A program made the translations under genes and the position numbers. From Leclercia adecarboxylata (lineage in GTDB: Bacteria; Pseudomonadota; Gammaproteobacteria; Enterobacterales; Enterobacteriaceae), in the NCBI RefSeq assembly GCF_006171285.1, contig NZ_CP040893.1:26411-90410 (forward strand): 64,000 nucleotides of DNA, read 5' to 3'. Under the pieces are notes generated by a model. It saw only the letters and a list, made by a program, of their open reading frames with translations. It had not been told where the DNA came from and did no database searches. Below are positions 58,173 to 64,000 of this stretch, piece after piece. The stretch's first letter is position 1. Every line of letters starts with the position of its first letter.

Positions 58173-58559
58173 TGCCCTGCGACGGGCGGAATCATTCATG
58201 ATTTCAAAAGCCATGCGCGAAAGTGCCTGGCTTTTTTCATATTCCCTTTCCTTCTCCTCCCGGGTGCCGCCGTTGAATGGCAGATCGTCATAACATACCT
58301 GCCGCCCTCCCCGGACCTTGAACTTGTATCCTTTCACGGAAGTCAGCATGTACTGGCGGGGATAAGCGTTCGGCAAGGAAAGACAGACGGCAAAAGGGGA
58401 TTTAAAGAAGGTGCGAACCACATTGGTTACAGCAGTGTGATCAGCGCTCATGTGCGGATAAGCCTCATCCAGCGCGCTCATGATTTCAGAAATAGTCATG
58501 TACCGGCGTTCCCGCAACATAATACTGGCGACTTCAACACTGGTGATCCGTAAATGCAT
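58149..58559 (-). CDS. winged-helix-like protein, unknown
   Basis: This 136-residue protein has YMTISEIMSALDEAYPHMSADHTAVTNVVRTFFKSPFAV (about 20-58), a pattern compatible with a winged helix, and a charged C-terminal helix. It starts at ATG 58559, with an AGAGATTCTAAGG-type motif 35 bases upstream, and converges on parR with 24 bases of overlap. It may regulate phage genes. Confidence 0.6.
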   Translation of the reverse strand: MHLRITSVEVASIMLRERRYMTISEIMSALDEAYPHMSADHTAVTNVVRTFFKSPFAVCLSLPNAYPRQYMLTSVKGYKFKVRGGRQVCYDDLPFNGGTREEKEREYEKSQALSRMAFEIMNDSARRRALLFPCSV

Positions 58560-58585
58560 GCCCGCCTCCCCATCATAAATATGAT

Positions 58586-58598
58586 AGAGATTCTAAGG
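58586..58598. promoter_or_regulatory. dispersed AGAGATTCTAAGG motif
   Basis: One of the closest copies to the consensus ATAGATTCTAAGG; it lies 27 bases upstream of the winged-helix gene start. Confidence 0.45.
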
Positions 58599-58694
58599 AA
58601 TGTTTTTATTTTCGCCAGATCATATCGCTATTTTTTTTGGTCAAGCTCTCAGATATGGTCTTTTGGCCCCAAACAGGACATAAAATCACAAGCC

Positions 58695-58710
58695 GCCCCA
58701 CCGAAGGGGC
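58695..58710 (-). terminator. weak stem-loop after the MazF-like gene
   Basis: GCCCC-TTCGGT-GGGGC on the minus strand with a TTTTA run 8 bases further on. Confidence 0.4.
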
Positions 58711-58727
58711 TGGCAAGCGTATTGATT

Positions 58728-59240
58728 TTAGTTTTTGGCGCTTTGTGCATTCGCTGCGGCATCGCGTACTGCCTGGCCGTAGCTGTAGGGGAGTACCCCC
58801 AAACGTGGAGACGTAGGGGCTACACGACTGCCCGGCTTACGCTTGGGGATAGCAAAGTATTCTTCGCTATAAGGTAGCGGGATTTCGCGTGTGAACTTGA
58901 ACTTGGTATCGTGAGATAACCCGGTAAACGCGTAATCGTCATCTGTTTTACGGATAACCATTTCGCTCGGATAGATGTTTTCAGGTTCTGTTTTCTTAGA
59001 TGTGCCGGGAACAACAATCACGATTGGATTGCCATCCTCTTCACCTACACCGACTACCAGCGCCGGGCGAGGTTTGGCGCGGACTGGTTCTTCGCCTTCT
59101 TCTGGCGCTTCTTCGAGAGGGAAGTAACTCCAGACAATAGAACCGAGTGTTGGCATGCTGAAAAAACGGTACTTTGCTGGTTTGGTGTTGTTGCTTGGGG
59201 TAGTGCTTGGGGTAGTGCTTGGTGTAGCTTGTAGGTGCAT
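58728..59240 (-). CDS. MazF/PemK-like toxin
   Basis: This 170-residue protein resembles the MazF/PemK RNase fold: MPTLGSIVWSYFPLEE (29-44), then RAKPRPALVVGVGEEDGNPIVIVVPGTSKK, the key KPRPALVV plus GTS core. The first 20 residues are a Thr/Pro/Ser repeat encoded by a short DNA repeat, absent in classical MazF. It follows the antitoxin gene by 12 bases. It probably cuts RNA when free and keeps the plasmid in the population. Confidence 0.7.
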   Translation of the reverse strand: MHLQATPSTTPSTTPSNNTKPAKYRFFSMPTLGSIVWSYFPLEEAPEEGEEPVRAKPRPALVVGVGEEDGNPIVIVVPGTSKKTEPENIYPSEMVIRKTDDDYAFTGLSHDTKFKFTREIPLPYSEEYFAIPKRKPGSRVAPTSPRLGVLPYSYGQAVRDAAANAQSAKN

Positions 59241-59252
59241 ATTAGCTTCCTT

Positions 59253-59534
59253 CTAGTATAGTTTCATAAACCTCTCCTCCGGTATGTGCTTAACGGGACT
59301 ATTGTCACGTAAATACTGGATTTGAGCGTCTGTAAAGTCCGCGTCTTCGGCTTCGTAGCTCGGTAGATATTCATCAGCGAGTTTTCGAAGAGCCAGATGC
59401 AGCACGTCGGTTTTGTTCAGGCCCGTTTCCTTGATCAGCGCGTTTAAAGTTTCGTCGCTGACCCCGTTCAGGGTGTCCTGGCTTCTCAGCCTGAATAAAA
59501 AGCTTGATGCTTGTTTTTCAGTAGAGATATTCAT
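59253..59534 (-). CDS. antitoxin partner of the MazF-like toxin
   Basis: This 93-residue protein is first in the unit, an antitoxin-toxin order usual for MazEF. LNGVSDETLNALIKETGLNKTDVLHLALRKLADEYL (about 22-57) fits a ribbon-helix-helix dimer, and the acidic C-terminus (EAEDADFTDAQIQYLRDNSP) would cover the toxin. Likely autoregulated through the palindromic promoter at 59.7 kb. Confidence 0.68.
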   Translation of the reverse strand: MNISTEKQASSFLFRLRSQDTLNGVSDETLNALIKETGLNKTDVLHLALRKLADEYLPSYEAEDADFTDAQIQYLRDNSPVKHIPEERFMKLY

Positions 59535-59546
59535 ACTTGTAAGTCC

Positions 59547-59557
59547 TATAGATTCTC
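59547..59557. promoter_or_regulatory. partial dispersed TATAGATTCTC motif
   Basis: Diverged copy of the ATAGATTCTAAGG family, 13 bases upstream of the antitoxin gene. Confidence 0.3.
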
Positions 59558-59712
59558 TTTTATCTAATATTCAATGTGTTAGCTGCCGATTGGAAAAGAG
59601 CAAAACGTCCAGCCGCCGTATACACATCGATCTCGCACAGTTTTAAGGTTTGTGTGAACCTGTCTTTAGTTTCAATCACCTCCGGGCAAAAGCCGTTACT
59701 CAACTTCCCGAA

Positions 59713-59741
59713 TGATATACTTTTTATATCATCAAAGTCAA
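59713..59741 (-). promoter_or_regulatory. candidate promoter/operator of the MazF-like operon
   Basis: On the minus strand TTGACT (59741-59736) and TATATC (59719-59714) are 16 bases apart. TGATATA...TATATCA overlaps the -10, fitting autorepression. The gap 59558-59816 otherwise shows no gene I can support. Confidence 0.4.
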
Positions 59742-59816
59742 ATGTTTTTTCATATTTTTGTTGACTTTCCGAGAGTCATATTGTAAGCGATTGATTATGA
59801 TGTGTTTTTATTAAAC

Positions 59817-59847
59817 AAAAAAACCCTGCGTTCGCTAAAAGGCAGGG
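59817..59847 (-). terminator. terminator after the terminase-like paralogue
   Basis: CCCTGC-(12)-GCAGGG stem followed on the minus strand by seven T, 32 bases beyond the stop. Confidence 0.82.
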
Positions 59848-59878
59848 TTGCAGAGGTCATTTTAACTTAACGCAGCGG

Positions 59879-60592
59879 TTACGCCTGCGGAAACTGCCCC
59901 AGAATACGACGGCGGTACTCCTGATCAGTGAAACCGGCTGCAGCAACTTTTAACCAGTGTTCGTCCACCAGCGGCGACTCTTCTGCATTGCTGCAAACAG
60001 TATGGAACGCCTCTTTGTAGTCGTGATGCGTCTGGTAGAAATAGCCCTCACTGAGATGAGCCTCTGATACCAGTAGCATACGGTTGTCCTCTTCGGTCAT
60101 TCCTGCTGTCAGGACTTTAAACGCCACCTCTGAAATCAGCGCAGCATTATCCACGATATACAAAGCATGCTGGTTAAAATCGCCCGCTAACGATTCCTCG
60201 AAGCCTACCCGAACATAACGGAAGTCCACTTTATCCCGAACTTGCCTTATGAGCGCCGGTATCAGCAGCGGGTTAATGGAGTGGTGAAGGCCCAGCGGAT
60301 TGAGCACGCTGTTAAACATGGAATGCAATTCGCCGATCATGTTGTTCAGGCGGCTTTTCGCAGTGGACACAAATATGATCTTCAACTCAGGCTGGAAGAG
60401 TACCGCCGTGGCGCAAATCAGCGCATACAGACGGCTCCTGCCCATTCCATCTGTTTCAATGGTGGATACTCTGGAACCCGGGCGCTGGATGGCATTCACA
60501 ATATCTCGTTGTACCGGCGTCAGCTCCACTCTAAAGGTTTCTTTCGCGGTAACGATCCAGTCCTGGCCTGCGCCTGGTCCTGCTAAAGTCAT
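59879..60592 (-). CDS. degenerate terminase ATPase-domain paralogue
   Basis: This 237-residue protein aligns by eye with residues about 40-265 of the PacB-like terminase here: [21 protein letters not shown] against [46 protein letters not shown] against [36 protein letters not shown] and a shared ending LGQFP. The active sites are lost: Walker A Lys-Ser is Arg-Ser (DGMGRSR, 48-54), and Walker B Asp-Glu is Asp-Asn (148-149). The nuclease half is absent. It has its own ribosome site (AAGGA) and terminator, so it is probably expressed, perhaps as a packaging inhibitor or regulatory subunit. Confidence 0.8.
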   Translation of the reverse strand: [237 protein letters not shown]

Positions 60593-60859
60593 TTTTTCAA
60601 TCCTTTTTGGTAATCAGTCAGAATAAAACCCTGAAAAGTAGCGATGGCCACACATGGCACCAGGGATAAAACACTGCTACCTCCTGGCCTTCTAAGAGCT
60701 TTATCCTGCTTTAATTGGTGAGACACCAGGGCGCTACCCCTGCTTACTTCCGGTCCGCTCAGTTTTGGTATTGACTGCCCAGGTGCAGCCCAGCCGACTG
60801 TATACCGGTCTTTCCTCCCGCCTGCGGTGCAGCTCGCTTGAGCACGTCTCAGTGTATGG
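60593..60859. other. 267-base gap, possibly structured RNA
   Basis: No convincing gene. A minus-strand frame is open but has no start or ribosome site. The sequence holds several GC-rich complementary segments (for example CACCAGGG and CCCTG). It may be a long 5' leader or small RNA for the terminase paralogue. Confidence 0.35.
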
Positions 60860-61336
60860 TTATGCCGCTGGAGTCTTTTCTTTCTCGGATTCCGCCAGAG
60901 CAATGAGGCGCTCGTCCAGCTCACGTCGATAGCTCTGCATGTAGTCCAGCTGGCTATTCAGGCGGCTCTGTTCAAGAGCATCAAGGTCAAGAAAGCGATC
61001 CATGCCGATGAATGCCACCAGCTTTTGAATGCGGTCAATTAACTGTGTCCGTTCAGCTTTAATGCGCTGGTGGAATGGCGGCAAACCAGTTACGTCGCCC
61101 ACCAGCAGATGCGTGTTTTCAAAAAGCTCGCGGGGAACCCAACTGACGTGGCCGGTGAAGTCTGGCGTATTGGATGGTCCCTGCGAGTTAACAACAAGAT
61201 AGCCTTCGTCCGCGCCGTTCTCGTTAGATGGCAACACCCAGCCACGAAACTCGTTATATGTTGCGCGTGTCGCCGGGGTGGCGCTGGCGTAGATCGTGCC
61301 TACATAAAGCGGCATTGCTAACACTGGTATGGTCAT
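60860..61336 (-). CDS. two-module phage protein, unknown function
   Basis: This 158-residue protein starts at ATG 61336 with AGGA eight bases upstream. The first 70 residues have ATYNEFRGWVLPSNENGADEGYLVVN then FTGHVSWVPRELFENTH, a conserved phage module I recognise but cannot assign a function. The last 65 residues (PFHQRIKAERTQLIDRIQKLVAFIG then LNSQLDYMQSYRRELDERL) form a helical bundle seen in short phage proteins. It follows two tRNA genes. Confidence 0.7.
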   Translation of the reverse strand: MTIPVLAMPLYVGTIYASATPATRATYNEFRGWVLPSNENGADEGYLVVNSQGPSNTPDFTGHVSWVPRELFENTHLLVGDVTGLPPFHQRIKAERTQLIDRIQKLVAFIGMDRFLDLDALEQSRLNSQLDYMQSYRRELDERLIALAESEKEKTPAA

Positions 61337-61429
61337 GTTGGTCATCCTATGGATAAAAAAAAGGGCCACAGATGGCCCGAACATTACGGAGTCGCGGTCG
61401 CCACACCTTTGTGTGGCTATAAAATCTGT

Positions 61430-61505
61430 TGGTGGCCCCTGCCGGATTCGAACCGGCGACTCCGCCCTTATGAGGGGCTTACTCTCACCGCTGAGTTAAG
61501 GGGCC
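61430..61505 (-). tRNA. tRNA-Ile(CAU) type, 76 nt including CCA
   Basis: The minus strand folds as a full cloverleaf: acceptor GGCCCCT, D-arm with AGCGGTGAGAG, anticodon loop CTCATAA (anticodon CAT), T-arm GCCGG-TTCGAAT-CCGGC, and genome-encoded CCA. The acceptor and general shape match the E. coli minor tRNA-Ile whose CAU is converted to read AUA. A tRNA-Met reading is less likely because of the acceptor stem. It may help read AUA codons in A+T-rich phage genes. Confidence 0.88.
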
Positions 61506-61509
61506 TAAG

Positions 61510-61595
61510 TGGTGCATGGGGCAGGATTCGAACCTGCGATGACCTGACTGAACAGGAGTTAACTAACTGCGTTCGACCGCCTCCGCCACCCATGC
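61510..61595 (-). tRNA. class II-like tRNA with uncertain anticodon, 86 nt including CCA
   Basis: Clear acceptor pairing GCATGGG with CCCATGC, discriminator A plus encoded CCA, T-arm GCAGG-TTCGAAT-CCTGC and a Leu/Ser-type D-arm (GCGG-AGGCGGTCGAA-CGC). Length suggests a long variable arm. The anticodon region (AGTTAGTTAACTCCTGTTC) pairs poorly in any 5-bp/7-base layout I tried. It may be a decayed or unusual Leu- or Ser-type tRNA. Confidence 0.65.
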
Positions 61596-61601
61596 ATTGT
61601 T

Positions 61602-61721
61602 CTATCGTTTCTTTTTGGGCTTTCGCAGCTGCTTGACGGTAGCTACCAGGCCTTCACTGATCACCAGAAGGAAAATTAGCGCCCACCAGGGATTTCTATC
61701 CATAAAATCAAATATCGTCAT
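61602..61721 (-). CDS. 39-residue membrane protein
   Basis: ATG 61721 with CAGGG nine bases upstream opens MTIFDFMDRNPWWALIFLLV and continues ISEGLVATVK then a basic tail KPKKKR. One transmembrane helix with a positive cytoplasmic end is evident. It lies between the structured region and the tRNAs. A holin-like or small-toxin role is possible but unproven. Confidence 0.55.
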   Translation of the reverse strand: MTIFDFMDRNPWWALIFLLVISEGLVATVKQLRKPKKKR

Positions 61722-61744
61722 TGGTAAGCCCTGCATGAGTACGC

Positions 61745-63209
61745 GATCGCGCGGGAGTGATTTGTGGAGGCCGGTGATGATCTCCAGCTTGCCTGATCAA
61801 AAGCACTGATTAGATCGGTATCCCCTCTGCTCATTACATGGCGGGATTTCGCGCGCATCAGCCTGCGCATTCACCACAATCAAAAAGAGCGGCCCACCTA
61901 CACCATGTTTTGCCCAGCCCGATTGGGATTCGGTTTTTGGTGCTGGTCGTAGATTACAGTTTTGCACGCCCGCGCTCTTTGATTGTGGTGCTGTCTCTCC
62001 AGCTGTCACGGCATCTGCCTTCCGTCCTCGGCACACGTTACCGGGTGAGCGCCGAATACGACTACTATTCGTCACGATCCCTCGGGTTGTGTTGGTTTTG
62101 TGGTGCCGGGTGCCTCCCGGTGTTCATTGGCTGGCCTTCCACCGTGAACGGGTTCCTAAAGCAAAGAGGTGATACCACGGCAAACATAAGGCCAATTCCC
62201 CGCATGCGCTGAGCTGCATTCACCACAAATGGTTAAGCCATCGCAATGGCGTAATCATTTAGGGTGCCGTCCACCAGCTGCCGGACGGTGAAACCGGAAT
62301 TGTGTGTCAGCTATGCGCAAGAGCGATTCCCGGAGAAGGATGGAGCACATAACAAACACACAATTGCAGTCTCTGTAGAAAAGCCCCTTACGAGGGCCAG
62401 GCGGACGGGGTTTAAACCTCACGGGGCGTTCTATGTGCGGGGTTACGTCGTCAACCGCGTTCACTGCCGTGACAGGGAGGGTTACTTGTCGTTCACCTTC
62501 TCCAGAACACACCTTTCATGCTGACAAGGGCGACCCGTTCCGAACTAAGACGACGTGCCCAACCAGAACATTACCCTCGTCTCCTGTTAGAGGTTAAAGA
62601 ATCAGGCACGTCGAATCTTTGATGCTTTCAAAACGACACTTCACAACGCAAAAGACACGGCTTGACAACCTTGCGCCGCGTGGCCCGTTACGACGGCTCC
62701 CCGGCCTAACAACCTTGCCGGTAGCGGGTGCAACTCAGGTGCTGGCAACATTTCCTGATCCATGTCTTTAGCGTTATGTCAGTGACATAACACGCCCGTC
62801 TCTCCCGGGCTGCCAAACCGTCTCGCCCCAGTGGTTAACTGCGTATACGCCCCTCCCAGGGTGGCTTCATCATTTCCCATGCTCGTTTGTGCATATCCGA
62901 GAAAGGAACCCGGACCGCGCGCATGTACCAACGCGCCTGCTACAAACGTGGGTATGCCTCATGATGCGCAGGCCACTACACGCCCCAAAGAACATGCAAA
63001 AACAAGATGCGGGCCGGGTGCCTCCCGGTGAGGCCACTTAGCGGATTATGGACGCTGGCCCCGGTGCTGATTTACTGCTGATGGTGCTAAAGGTGCCATA
63101 ACTTACCGCCCGCACAGGGTCATACCCACATCAGGTTTTTGCTGGTCGTACTGCCGCGAAAAATAAGTGCAAACAGGGATGAATTGACAATACGACCAGC
63201 AAAAACCGG
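61745..63209. ncRNA. candidate large structured non-coding RNA region (strand unknown)
   Basis: About 1.46 kb without a gene I can support, next to two tRNA genes. It is rich in long complementary segments: CACCACAATCAAAAAGAGCG (61872) with its near complement at 61973-61990; AATTGTGTGT (62298) with its complement at 62356; GTTATGTCA-G-TGACATAAC (62773); GGTTTAAACC near 62412; and GCCGGGTGCCTCCCGGTG, which folds on itself and occurs identically at 62105 and 63013. GCATTCACCACAA occurs at 61868 and 62216. Large ornate phage RNAs (GOLLD, ROOL) typically sit beside phage tRNA genes, so this is a candidate of that kind. No consensus match was tested. Confidence 0.5.
63134..63207. repeat. 17-bp inverted repeat, third copy 1.2 kb away
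   Basis: GGTTTTTGCTGGTCGTA (63134-63150) and its exact complement (63191-63207) flank 40 bases. A variant with three extra bases (GGTTTTTGGTGCTGGTCGTA) lies at 61932-61951 at the other end of the structured region. Confidence 0.82.
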
Positions 63210-63241
63210 AAAAAAAACGGGTTAACAACACGCTAACCCGG
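63210..63241 (-). terminator. terminator after the HhH-domain gene
   Basis: Minus strand CGGGTTA-(9)-TAACCCG followed by eight T. It ends the transcript of the gene finishing at 63342. Confidence 0.85.
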
Positions 63242-63311
63242 ACATTCACAGCAAATTAAGGAAGTTGTTGCTTGGCGTTAGGAAATGTACCTAACCACGC
63301 GATAAAATACA

Positions 63312-63324
63312 ATAGATTCTAAGG
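63312..63324. promoter_or_regulatory. dispersed ATAGATTCTAAGG motif
   Basis: ATAGATTCTAAGG followed by CTTTTTTATTT, almost identical to the complement of the 51.15-kb copy. Confidence 0.45.
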
Positions 63325-63341
63325 CTTTTTTATTTAATTGT

Positions 63342-64000
63342 TTACCAGTGCGCTTTCCGTGTTTTTGTTGAGGCAATAACGTTGCTCAGATGAGGCTCGA
63401 CGTTGCCGTTTTCTCTCGACCAACGAATACACCAGCTGTTGATTGCAGGCTCAATCTCAGCAGCCATCTTCTCGCCTATTCCGGTTATTTTCAGGCGGTC
63501 TTTCGGCAGTACAGCGGCAATGTCCAGCACACTTTCACAACCGGCCTTTTTCAGCACGCTCATGGTCTTGGCCGTCAGCGGTAACTCTTCAATCGGTGCG
63601 CTGTTCGCGTCCTGGATACGCTTGTGGATCTGCGGGAAGTCCAGCAGCATACGCGCCAGAATACGGCGGTTCAGCTCCTCGTCCAGCTCGCTGTTGCGCG
63701 CCAGATCAATCATGTCGTTTCCATTATAAACCGGACGCCCCCAGACGCTCGGCACCACATCCACGGCGTACATGGCAGCGGTACGGATCTGGAAATGGAA
63801 ATCAGCCAGCTCAATCACATGATCGCCAAACGCCTTACGGGCAGTCATCAGACCGAAATGGTAGTTATATAGATAGAACGTGACTTCGTTCCCTTCTGGC
63901 GTAACGAACGTGTAATGGCGCACATCCTCACGCCCGTCATGTAGATCAACTCTCTTTTTCAGGTGCTCATACAGGGCATCAAGACGATCACGCTCCTGGT
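63342..64000 (-). CDS. C-terminal part of a helix-hairpin-helix protein (starts outside the window)
   Basis: The frame stays open from the stop at 63342 to the window edge, giving at least 219 residues; the GTG at 63923 is internal, not a needed start. The N-terminal visible part (ERDRLDALYEHLKKRVDLHDGRE) reads as coding. TAKTMSVLKKAGCESVLDIAAVLPKDRLKITGIGEKMAAEI (about 60 residues before the end) looks like the helix-hairpin-helix unit of RNA polymerase alpha C-terminal domains or DNA repair proteins. Likely DNA-binding; function unknown. Confidence 0.72.
   Translation of the reverse strand, partial: QERDRLDALYEHLKKRVDLHDGREDVRHYTFVTPEGNEVTFYLYNYHFGLMTARKAFGDHVIELADFHFQIRTAAMYAVDVVPSVWGRPVYNGNDMIDLARNSELDEELNRRILARMLLDFPQIHKRIQDANSAPIEELPLTAKTMSVLKKAGCESVLDIAAVLPKDRLKITGIGEKMAAEIEPAINSWCIRWSRENGNVEPHLSNVIASTKTRKAHW

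Noticed and set aside
59879..60592. Calling the terminase paralogue a simple pseudogene fragment of pacB
   Set aside because: It has an intact frame, good ribosome site, own terminator and strongly diverged but co-linear sequence, so it looks maintained, although expression is not shown.
60589..60924. Minus-strand frame of about 110 codons overlapping two gene ends
   Set aside because: Overlaps the C-terminus of a well supported gene, lacks a start site, and peptide looks random.
61349..61636. Plus-strand frame of about 95 codons
   Set aside because: It runs antisense across both tRNA genes, and its peptide (PDSNRRLRPYEG, AWGRIRTCDD) is the familiar false translation of tRNA complements.
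61797..63031. Several 66-124 codon frames on both strands of the structured region
   Set aside because: No ribosome sites, no recognisable domains, and composition that follows the repeats; treated as non-coding.
63184..63189. TTGACA as a plus-strand promoter -35
   Set aside because: The expected -10 position is CCGGAA, and the sequence lies in the inverted repeat.

Overview
The window looks like part of a temperate, contractile-tailed phage that is maintained as a plasmid (a phage-plasmid) in an enterobacterial host. Four things support this. It carries a tail sheath, tail tube, baseplate and major capsid set. Its RepA resembles the phage P1 initiator as I remember it, and lies beside eleven P1-style iterons. 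It has a Cre/Dre-type recombinase next to a rox-like palindrome, and PacA/PacB-like terminase genes with a P1-style TGATCA cluster. It also has two different partition cassettes. The overall plan recalls P1 and, through the recombinase, phage D6. These relationships are judged by eye from remembered sequences; no database search was run.

Layout. 1-18.6 kb, minus strand: tail fibre genes, baseplate (gpI-, gpJ- and gp25-like), a 1507-residue tape-measure-like protein, tail assembly proteins, tube, sheath and major capsid. 18.8-23.4 kb, plus strand: a small RHH-like gene, LexA-controlled umuDC, the iteron origin and repA, and an Mrr-like nuclease that may be a defence gene. 23.4-26.1 kb, minus strand: Rz/Rz1 spanins, a PAAR spike tip with its partner, and a toxin-antitoxin (TA) pair. 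26.1-28.3 kb, plus strand: an Icd/Ash-like region, ParA with a small partner, and an ADP-ribosyltransferase-like gene. 28.4-33.3 kb, minus strand: a DNA-modification and recombination cassette (nuclease-like protein, fused Dcm-Dam methyltransferase, second methyltransferase, RdgC). 33.3-38.6 kb, minus strand: a second late operon with baseplate spike and hub. 38.8-39.6 kb: Ref-like nuclease. 39.8-44.5 kb, plus strand: a tightly overlapping operon of small early proteins. 44.6-48.0 kb, plus strand: a HEPN-motif gene, higBA and small membrane or secreted proteins. 48.0-52.2 kb, minus strand: small unknowns and the Cre-like recombinase. 52.2-58.2 kb: rox-like site, an unknown gene, terminase, pac-like site and ParM/ParR-like partition. 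58.1-64.0 kb, minus strand: a MazF-like TA pair, a degenerate terminase ATPase paralogue, two tRNA genes, a roughly 1.5 kb apparently non-coding structured region, and a gene running off the window.

How it works together. Six minus-strand operons of virion and lysis genes are preceded by one shared element with constant spacing to a -10 box. I infer a single phage activator switches them on late, as Lpa does in P1. Plasmid life is served by the iteron origin, the partition cassettes, dimer resolution at the rox-like site, and three TA modules. Packaging would start at the TGATCA cluster, which a Dam-type domain encoded in the same window could methylate. The HEPN, Mrr-like and ART-like genes are candidate cargo that affects host or rival phages.
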